Part shown: in pieces, positions 1 through 6,126 of the stretch | Layout: every line of letters begins with the position of its first letter | How positions within the stretch are numbered: the stretch's first letter is position 1 | Assembly: GCA_946886545.1 (NCBI GenBank) | Contig: CAMPIU010000077.1 | Location: 1-9,489, forward strand | Source: an uncultured Flavobacteriales bacterium | GTDB taxonomy: Bacteria > Bacteroidota > Bacteroidia > Flavobacteriales > Crocinitomicaceae | DNA: 9,489 bases | Direction: 5' to 3' | The notes under the pieces: model-generated | What the model was told of the DNA's origin: nothing | The model's input: only the letters and a program-made list of their open reading frames with translations | The model's database searches: none | Position numbers and translations under genes: made by a program

Positions 1-975
1 CACTTTATCGGATCCAACTTCATATTGGAACGGATCTCCGTTTGAATCTTCTTCAACTCTTCCCGGAGCATCATAAAACGATTGAATCATTCCGGCAATA
101 ACACCCACGTCATTGTTTTTTCCTGAGATCAACGTTTGTTCACCGTTAACCATTGCATAAATCGGAGGAGTCGGAACCAATAATTTGGAAACGTCCACAC
201 TTACTGTCAAACTATTGTATTTATCAATCTTTGCAGTATAAGCATTCCCGATCTTCAAAGCGGCAGGTAAGAAATCTCTTCGCGCATTTGCAGAATATGC
301 CACCTTATTACCAATATTTGTAATAGTTACTCCCAAAGAGTAAATCCCATTTACTTTAAACCAGTCAATATCTTCAGTTCTGTAGGCATAAGAGATATCA
401 GCGATACCTGCAACTGCTGCTTTTGTTTCGGTTCCCGCTGTAACCAAACCACCCGTCAGATTGGAGTAAGCAAATTTTCCATTGATCCCGATGCTGTGCT
501 TATCTGCCAATTTAAAAGCGTAAGCCAAAGTCAATTCAAACTCATTCGGTTTGAATTCACGGATATAACCTCCGGCCGCATCGGTAAAAGTGATCTCTCC
601 TAAACTGAAATAGCGCAAAGCACCACCCACAACGTGTCTTGTTCCTACTCTCGTATAACCTGAAAGATAGGAAAGATGCATATCGTTTGTCAATTGTCTC
701 AACCATGGAGTGTAACTAACTGCTAATTCTGATTTTGACTCGGCAAAATTAAGCATTGCAGTATTCCACATGATTGAAGATGAGTTCCCACTCAAAGCAG
801 TTCCCGCATCCCCCATTGCCCCGGATCTTGAATCAGGATTGATCCCCAAAAAAGGCAAGGCAGTGGTAATGGAATTTAATTGAATATCATCTTGAGTTAC
901 TCCTTGTCCACCCTGTTGAGCGAAAGACAAATAACTAACAAAAAGAGTAAAAATCAGTATTTTATGTGATAACAT
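1..975 (-). CDS. porV: PorV (LptO), T9SS outer-membrane shuttle protein, 3' end cut by window edge
   Basis: The minus-strand frame is open from the ATG at 973-975 to the left edge: 325 codons and no stop. Residues 1-19 look like a signal peptide, with likely cleavage at SFA/Q. The PorV landmarks are present: PDSRSGAMGDAG at 47-58, a WNTAM segment at 70-74 where the family usually reads WNPAK, YTPWLRQLTNDMHLSYLSGY at 88-107, RYFSLGEITFTD at 121-132, PNEFEL at 143-148, FLPAALKIG at 235-243 and SFYDAPG at 299-305. PorV is a FadL-like 14-stranded outer-membrane barrel that collects T9SS substrates carrying a type-A C-terminal domain from the translocon and delivers them to PorU. Family members are about 380-400 residues, so some 55-75 residues are probably missing beyond the edge. 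It lies 60 bases downstream of porU on the same strand, so co-transcription is likely. The identification rests on remembered family motifs. Confidence 0.93.
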   Translation of the reverse strand, partial: MLSHKILIFTLFVSYLSFAQQGGQGVTQDDIQLNSITTALPFLGINPDSRSGAMGDAGTALSGNSSSIMWNTAMLNFAESKSELAVSYTPWLRQLTNDMHLSYLSGYTRVGTRHVVGGALRYFSLGEITFTDAAGGYIREFKPNEFELTLAYAFKLADKHSIGINGKFAYSNLTGGLVTAGTETKAAVAGIADISYAYRTEDIDWFKVNGIYSLGVTITNIGNKVAYSANARRDFLPAALKIGNAYTAKIDKYNSLTVSVDVSKLLVPTPPIYAMVNGEQTLISGKNNDVGVIAGMIQSFYDAPGRVEEDSNGDPFQYEVGSDKV

Positions 976-1000
976 GAATCTATTTCAGTTTTAATTGTGA

Positions 1001-1018
1001 CAAAAATACGCAAAACTA
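1001..1018 (-). promoter_or_regulatory. two candidate -7 boxes in the porU-porV gap (possible internal porV promoter)
   Basis: Read on the minus strand, the 60-base gap contains TAGTTTTG (1018 to 1011) and TATTTTTG (1008 to 1001). Both match the Bacteroidota -7 consensus TAnnTTTG exactly. For the upstream box, a TTTG at the very end of porU sits 23 bases away, at the long limit of reported -33/-7 spacing. The second box has no well-placed -33 element. Either would give porV a short leader. AT-rich gaps produce such boxes by chance, so this is a candidate only. Confidence 0.3.
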
Positions 1019-1035
1019 GGACTTTTATTGTGCAA

Positions 1036-4000
1036 CTATCTCAAAAGAACCAATTTTTCCATCTTTTGGGCCTTCTTCCCGTCCGGCATGGTGACTTTGA
1101 GTTGGTAAACATAAACTCCTTTAGCGAGCTGATCTCCGAAATCATCTTTTCCATCCCAGGAAATTCCTTCAACTCTAAAACCATTTGTTGGCACCAATTG
1201 ATTAATGGTTTTCACTAGTCGTCCGGAGACCGTATAAATATTGATTTGAGTTTCGAGTGACGAACACGATTGGTTGTGCTCATACATAAACGTAGTATGC
1301 GTTGTAAACGGATTCGGGTAATTCAGCACGTGATCCAGTTCTACCTCCTGGTTTTCGGTTACGGTAAATTCCAGGCGAATAGTACTTGAATTATTATTCA
1401 CATCCCAAACTTTCACATCCAGTGTGTGAGCACCAACAGCCAAATTCCGAAGGGTGTATTGGAGTTTTCCGTTCTGATAACTATCCAGGTTTGATTTGTA
1501 GTACTCATTCAGCACGATCGGGCTCCCGGTATTCCCATCCAAAACAGCCGTTATATCATGTCCGATTCCATTTCCTACCGTATTAATACCAAATTCATCG
1601 TAGGCTTCAACAACCAATAAAGGATTTGAACTCGTTATACTTCCGTTCACAAATGAATCGTCATTCAAATAGATCTTTAATTCCGGACCTGCATTATCTA
1701 CCGGCGGATTCGGGTTAATCCCTCCAACAACAAAGGTACTGTCCCAACCATCCGCATCTACTATTTTATTATCTGCGTAATAGCTGATCTTGCCTCTTCC
1801 GTAATTAAAATCAATATCTTTAGGAACTACGAACTCAAATTTGAAATCTCCATTCGTAACAGTCGCCCTTCCTTTATACAAGGCATTCTTTTGTGTTGTA
1901 AATGTAATCACCGGTGAACCATCCGGGTTTGAAGGTCCGATAGGATCATTTGCAAGTGTCTGAACTTTTTTCGGCTTATCAAAAATAGTAGGAGCCAAAA
2001 CCCCGTTAAAGGTGGTCAGCTTGTTACCTAAGTGATCTTCCAAATGCCCCACGACATGCATTTTAGTCAAACCCCGAACAGTATCTGCCCCGTTTGAGAC
2101 CGCGATATGATTGATTGAATCAGTTACAACTCTCCATTTAGGCAGACAAATTTTCAATGCCGGATCACCGATCAGGTTAAAACATCTTCTGTTATCCGAA
2201 CTTCCGGATGTATTCTTGGTTCTCCTCATGATCTCTCCGAATGGAAGCGGATCATAATTGGCGTCTCTTTCAATCACATGCGTAAACAAACTCGCTACCA
2301 CAATGGTATTGATTGAAATATAAACCGACCTCGTGGTTGTCATTAAAGAGATCGATCCACCTTTTGGATTCAGTGAAATCAATTCACCAATCGATTCTCT
2401 GGAAGGGTCATCAAACTTTGTAAATTCGCAGGTGGCCGTAACAAACAATCCCATTCGATTCAGGTTTGTCCACGTATTCACTTGAGGAATAGTAATGATC
2501 CGCTCTTCAGCCGCTCCAACTTCACCACCATGACCAATATAATTGGTAATCAAACTACCTCTTTCCACCCGGTCAGTGATTGCATTCAACACTTCGGGAT
2601 AGCGATGTCCACCCGTAGTTGAAACCTGTGTATAGGCATCGGAATAAATTTTCTCGCAATTCATTTCATTGGCGTCGGACTGAACCTGGTTGAATGCCGG
2701 CTCTGCATCCGCAGTAATAAAGCTTCCGGTTTCCTCGTCATCCGTAATATTGGTATAGACCTGCCTCCAATCTCCGAACATGGTTGCAGTTTCCCCGATA
2801 CAGCAACTGTTCGGGTCATCAGAAATAATCGGTGAGTTGATTCCATTCTTCATGTAATGTTCGATCTTATCCACCTGGGTCTGAGCATGGGTAGCATTTG
2901 AAATCAATAAGCGTCCTACTCCGATATCCATTAAGTCCAATCCGCTGATCGATTCATTATTATCCATGAATCCGAAATAATCATCCGTCACCAATGCAGA
3001 AATGTGATTTTCAGAATTCAAATATTCATAGGTAGGGATCATATAATTATTTCCTGCTATGCGATTTTTAGGGTCATAAGTAGCATCACCGAACAAACAA
3101 AGGTATTTCGGTTGCAGAGCCGCGTTTCCACCTGCCCGCTCATAAAACATCTTCACAAACCTCTTGATAGCGGTTGCATCCTGGTTTCCGGAAGAGAACT
3201 CATTGTATACCTGCTCAATATCCACCACAACAGTAGACAAACCATTTGCCTGGTGTAAATTCCCCAAACGCACTGCCTGATTGATAAACTGTTTCGGGCT
3301 TATAATGATATAGTCATATTGATCCAGCGCATGTAAATCCTGGTTATCGACTTGCTTTACAAAAGTCGGTTGCGAGAAACCACTTTCGCTGAAAGCTAAA
3401 AATTCTCTCAGCGTATCCGTAGCCTGTTTGAATGAAAAAGTACCTCCTGAAAGATTCCCTTCAATGATTTGAGGATTTGTTTTCGAACTTACATCCCATA
3501 CATGATGAGTACCCGACATCCCGGAAACAGTAAATAAGCTAACGTTTCCGGCTCCTACCGAATTCACATCCCTGAACAACATCGAGTTCCCGAAAAACAC
3601 AAGATTTCTTCGTCCTACTATCTGAATAAAATCCAAATATGCTTTTACCGAAGCATTTACCCGGTTAAATGTAAAACTGAGTTCAATTGGAGAAGAGACC
3701 GGATTGATGCTAAAACTCGCGTTATTGCGGGCATAATCTGCCCCAACTGTACTTAACGGCAAGTTATTAACCTGGCTACCATTGTAACTCACCTGGAAAT
3801 TATTACCCATTCCGCTTCCGTTATTTGCAACAGCATATTCCACCTGGAGCGGAGTTCCCGGATCTACATTCGGAACAGAGAACTTGAAAGCCTGTGTCAG
3901 GGTGGCGTCAAATTGTTCACCATACCAGCGTTGTCCGCCCTGTACCAAATTAACAGCTTCATTTTCATGAATATCATAATAGGTATAAGAACTTACGGTT

Positions 4001-4923
4001 TGCGTTGATGGCAAAGGTGATTCCGGTAAACTTTGAATCCGAAGAGGCAGATCAGCCGCGTCAATATGAATGAAATAAGTATTCACCACACTGTAAATGT
4101 GCATATTTCTGTCAAAATTGGTTCCGGTACCATGATCCCATCGGTTAGGACCGGCTCCAAAAAACAAAAAGTATTCGTTTTCATCAAACGTAGTATCTGA
4201 ATTACCAACAAATTGAATGGAGTTCTTCTTCAGATCATCCATGTACGGATCACTATTTAATTCCGAAAGCCTTCCATCCGCATTCCCATATAAGTTAATT
4301 GTTTTCGGGTCCAGATTTTCGACATCCACTCCCATACTTTCGAAAAACGCTCTGTTTAATTGAAAAACCCCATCATTTGAAACCGTAATCTTATACCAGG
4401 AACCACTGTTAAGTACTGAATTTGCAGCATAACTTTTTAAATGGTTCGTAGCAAACGCTGCTCCTGCCGGAGTCAATCTCAATTTATAAGAAGTTATTTT
4501 TTGATATCCTCCCGGAGTTTGTATATAAGGAGTGCATTTTGAAGTCAGGTAACTTTCATTTCTCGATTTGGAAACTTTGGCTTCAATCTGCGCCGTACCG
4601 GGAATCTGTACCTTAATAAAATTCAAATAATTTGTTTCTACAGCACTGACTCCTTCTGTTTGTACATCGATAATTGCTATTTGATAATTGCCGGGTTTAT
4701 ACTTTTGCTGAAACGAATGGATCGGAAGTTGATTTTCAAAATCTTCCCCAGAAACAAATGGAACGAGCATATTGACGCCATTAATTGACACTTCTTTTGG
4801 TTGTAACCATTGAATTTCAACAGAAACATCCTGAGCCACAGACAAATGTCCGATCAGGAGCAAAATAATGAGTTTGTAATATTTGTTAAAAATGTAACTT
4901 GCTTGTGTTTTGTCGTTTTTCAT
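1036..4923 (-). CDS. porU: PorU, T9SS C-terminal signal peptidase/sortase (C25 gingipain-like)
   Basis: PorU is the surface protease that removes the C-terminal secretion signal of T9SS cargo and joins the cargo to anionic lipopolysaccharide. It acts with PorV. I start it at the ATG at 4923 (1295 residues). The frame extends to a TTG at 4956, but the next 11 codons read into non-hydrophobic sequence and a promoter-like box overlaps there. Residues 1-30 are a signal peptide (YYKLIILLLIGHLSVA/Q). A beta-rich N-terminal region follows, then a C25 peptidase domain at about 536-930 with YDYIIISPKQF (536-546), LFGDATYDPKN (610-620), NYIGHGGE with catalytic His798, TATCEF with catalytic Cys832, and the domain-closing NLIGDPALK (916-924). 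After an Ig-like segment comes a type-A T9SS C-terminal domain at about 1199-1295, with LNYPNPF and KGVYVYQLKV. In known PorU proteins this domain is retained, not cleaved. The catalytic pair is intact, so the enzyme should be active. Confidence 0.95.
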   Translation of the reverse strand: MKNDKTQASYIFNKYYKLIILLLIGHLSVAQDVSVEIQWLQPKEVSINGVNMLVPFVSGEDFENQLPIHSFQQKYKPGNYQIAIIDVQTEGVSAVETNYLNFIKVQIPGTAQIEAKVSKSRNESYLTSKCTPYIQTPGGYQKITSYKLRLTPAGAAFATNHLKSYAANSVLNSGSWYKITVSNDGVFQLNRAFFESMGVDVENLDPKTINLYGNADGRLSELNSDPYMDDLKKNSIQFVGNSDTTFDENEYFLFFGAGPNRWDHGTGTNFDRNMHIYSVVNTYFIHIDAADLPLRIQSLPESPLPSTQTVSSYTYYDIHENEAVNLVQGGQRWYGEQFDATLTQAFKFSVPNVDPGTPLQVEYAVANNGSGMGNNFQVSYNGSQVNNLPLSTVGADYARNNASFSINPVSSPIELSFTFNRVNASVKAYLDFIQIVGRRNLVFFGNSMLFRDVNSVGAGNVSLFTVSGMSGTHHVWDVSSKTNPQIIEGNLSGGTFSFKQATDTLREFLAFSESGFSQPTFVKQVDNQDLHALDQYDYIIISPKQFINQAVRLGNLHQANGLSTVVVDIEQVYNEFSSGNQDATAIKRFVKMFYERAGGNAALQPKYLCLFGDATYDPKNRIAGNNYMIPTYEYLNSENHISALVTDDYFGFMDNNESISGLDLMDIGVGRLLISNATHAQTQVDKIEHYMKNGINSPIISDDPNSCCIGETATMFGDWRQVYTNITDDEETGSFITADAEPAFNQVQSDANEMNCEKIYSDAYTQVSTTGGHRYPEVLNAITDRVERGSLITNYIGHGGEVGAAEERIITIPQVNTWTNLNRMGLFVTATCEFTKFDDPSRESIGELISLNPKGGSISLMTTTRSVYISINTIVVASLFTHVIERDANYDPLPFGEIMRRTKNTSGSSDNRRCFNLIGDPALKICLPKWRVVTDSINHIAVSNGADTVRGLTKMHVVGHLEDHLGNKLTTFNGVLAPTIFDKPKKVQTLANDPIGPSNPDGSPVITFTTQKNALYKGRATVTNGDFKFEFVVPKDIDFNYGRGKISYYADNKIVDADGWDSTFVVGGINPNPPVDNAGPELKIYLNDDSFVNGSITSSNPLLVVEAYDEFGINTVGNGIGHDITAVLDGNTGSPIVLNEYYKSNLDSYQNGKLQYTLRNLAVGAHTLDVKVWDVNNNSSTIRLEFTVTENQEVELDHVLNYPNPFTTHTTFMYEHNQSCSSLETQINIYTVSGRLVKTINQLVPTNGFRVEGISWDGKDDFGDQLAKGVYVYQLKVTMPDGKKAQKMEKLVLLR

Positions 4924-4957
4924 AGTACAAAATTCGAAAACTAGATGAATGTTCAAT

Positions 4958-4965
4958 CAAACGTA
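4958..4965 (-). promoter_or_regulatory. candidate -7 box for porU
   Basis: On the minus strand the bases read TACGTTTG, an exact match to TAnnTTTG. Initiation a few bases downstream would give a leader of about 25-30 bases to the ATG at 4923 and would leave the TTG at 4956 at or before the transcript start. This supports the ATG. No TTG or TTTG is found 17-23 bases upstream, so the -33 half is missing or degenerate. Confidence 0.35.
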
Positions 4966-4978
4966 TGAATTCTTTTTT

Positions 4979-4986
4979 TATTTTTG
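4979..4986 (+). promoter_or_regulatory. candidate -7 box for the PorP/SprF gene
   Basis: The plus strand reads TATTTTTG, an exact TAnnTTTG, about 90 bases upstream of the ATG at 5079. There is no TTG at the expected -33 position. An alternative is TAACATTG at 5028-5035 (one mismatch) with GTTG 22 bases upstream (5002-5005), which would give a leader of about 35 bases. The sequence does not decide between them. Confidence 0.28.
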
Positions 4987-5026
4987 TGTTTCGGCGATTT
5001 AGTTGTAACCATTGTATTTTTTTTTC

Positions 5027-5050
5027 GTAACATTGGCGAACCAATGCTAC
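5027..5050. repeat. inverted repeat / hairpin in the divergent porU-porP intergenic region
   Basis: The arms GTAACATTGG and CCAATGCTAC pair at 9 of 10 positions (one A/C mismatch at 5030/5047) around a CGAA loop at 5037-5040. A run of nine T (5017-5025) precedes it on the plus strand and no T run follows, so it does not look like an intrinsic terminator in either direction. It ends 28 bases before the PorP/SprF start codon and covers the alternative -7 box at 5028-5035. It could be an operator-like dyad or a 5' leader hairpin. Confidence 0.55.
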
Positions 5051-5078
5051 AAATTAGCTTGAAAATATTCTTAACCGA

Positions 5079-6044
5079 ATGAGAAATATTAAACTATTAG
5101 TGTTTGTTGGATGCTTCTTTGGCTCGTGTCAATTATATGCGCAAGACCCAACCTTTACACAGTTTTACGCAAACCCCTTGTACCTGAACCCAGCTTTTGC
5201 CGGATCTCATGGATGTGCACGTTTTTCAATGAATTACCGTAACGAATGGCCTAGTCTTTCGGGGAACTATGTTACCTATAGCGCATCTTATGACCAATAC
5301 TTCAAAAACATCTCAGGTGGAATAGGAGTTTTAGCTACTCATGACCAACAGGGTCAGGGCACAATTAACACATCTATGTTAGGCTTGATTTACTCTTACC
5401 ACTTGAAAGTAAACAGAAAGTTTGCAATGCTTTTTGGAGTTCGGGCAGCCTGGTATCAGAAATTCCTGGATTGGGACAAGCTGACTTTCGGAGACATGAT
5501 TGATCCTAGAAGAGGTTTCATCTATCAAACAGGTGATTTGAGAAGAGGCGGTTCAAGAGGCTTTTTTGATGCTTCAGCAGGATTTGTAGGATATTCTAAA
5601 CACTTCTTTTTCGGAGGAGCAGTTCATCACTTAAACATGCCGAATGAATCGGTAATTATTGGTAATTCACCAATGCCTATGCGATTTACAGGACATATGG
5701 GAGCTGAAATCCCATTAGGAGGTAAATCTAAATACAACAATACGACTTCCATCATGCCGAACGTGATATACCAATATCAACAGGGTTTCCAGGAAATTAA
5801 TATCGGTACATACATCAAATACGGCGCATTCAATGCGGGTGCCTGGTTTAGAAACAGAGATGCATTCATCCTTACAATCGGGGTGACTACACCTTCTTTC
5901 CGAATCGGTTACAGTTATGATGTTACAGTTTCACGATTAAACAATGGTGTTTCAGGTGGTTCACATGAAGTTTCATTAGGTATCTACACTAAATGTAAAG
6001 GCCCGGTGAAAACGTTCAAAACAATCTCTTGTCCATCATTCTAA
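5079..6044 (+). CDS. PorP/SprF-family type IX outer-membrane protein
   Basis: This 321-residue protein begins with a signal peptide (residues 1-21, cleavage at LYA/Q) followed at once by the family signature QDPTFTQFYANPLYLNPAFA (22-41). The rest alternates short hydrophobic and polar stretches rich in Gly, Tyr and Phe, as expected for an outer-membrane beta-barrel. It ends in a short Cys-containing tail, CKGPVKTFKTISCPSF (306-321), of a kind I recall from PorP/SprF relatives. The family includes PorP of Porphyromonas, a secretion component, and SprF of Flavobacterium, which is needed to export the adhesin SprB. Many genomes hold numerous copies, often next to a large adhesin with a type-B C-terminal domain. 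No such adhesin is adjacent here, so whether this copy is core PorP-like or a cargo-specific SprF-like partner cannot be told. I assign no gene symbol for that reason. It is divergent from porU and 82 bases upstream of the gldJ ATG. Confidence 0.92.
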   Translation: MRNIKLLVFVGCFFGSCQLYAQDPTFTQFYANPLYLNPAFAGSHGCARFSMNYRNEWPSLSGNYVTYSASYDQYFKNISGGIGVLATHDQQGQGTINTSMLGLIYSYHLKVNRKFAMLFGVRAAWYQKFLDWDKLTFGDMIDPRRGFIYQTGDLRRGGSRGFFDASAGFVGYSKHFFFGGAVHHLNMPNESVIIGNSPMPMRFTGHMGAEIPLGGKSKYNNTTSIMPNVIYQYQQGFQEINIGTYIKYGAFNAGAWFRNRDAFILTIGVTTPSFRIGYSYDVTVSRLNNGVSGGSHEVSLGIYTKCKGPVKTFKTISCPSF

Positions 6045-6060
6045 CTATTTTTTGTAACCT

Positions 6061-6093
6061 TTTGTTGATAATCCGTTTATAAACTTAACTTTG
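6061..6093 (+). promoter_or_regulatory. Bacteroidota-type promoter upstream of gldJ (TTTG-N21-TAACTTTG)
   Basis: TTTG at 6061-6064 and TAACTTTG at 6086-6093 are both exact matches to the Bacteroidota -33 and -7 elements, separated by 21 bases, within the usual 19-21. Initiation should fall near 6098-6101, giving a leader of about 26-29 bases to the ATG at 6127. The -7 box covers the TTG codon at 6091 that opens the reading frame, so that codon would not be in the transcript. gldJ can therefore be expressed independently of the PorP/SprF gene, although read-through from it is also possible because no terminator is visible between them. Confidence 0.6.
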
Positions 6094-6126
6094 GTGTCCC
6101 AAAAAAACGAAAAACAAACCAAGCAT

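Noticed and set aside
4924..4956. TTG start for porU giving 11 extra N-terminal residues
   Set aside because: The extra residues precede an otherwise normal signal peptide, the TTG lies at or before the likely transcript start, and an ATG is available at 4923.
4800..5014. Exact 13-base direct repeat GTTGTAACCATTG at 4800-4812 and 5002-5014
   Set aside because: One copy is ordinary porU coding sequence, and a match of this length is expected about once by chance in an AT-rich window of this size.
5079..5141. Possible lipobox (FGSC, Cys17) in the PorP/SprF signal peptide
   Set aside because: The residues before the Cys do not fit a lipobox well, and the family's mature N-terminus QDPxFTQ begins just after a good signal peptidase I site at residue 21.
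6091..6126. TTG start for gldJ giving 12 extra N-terminal residues
   Set aside because: The codon lies inside the -7 promoter box, and the ATG at 6127 gives a standard lipoprotein signal with the lipobox Cys at residue 19.
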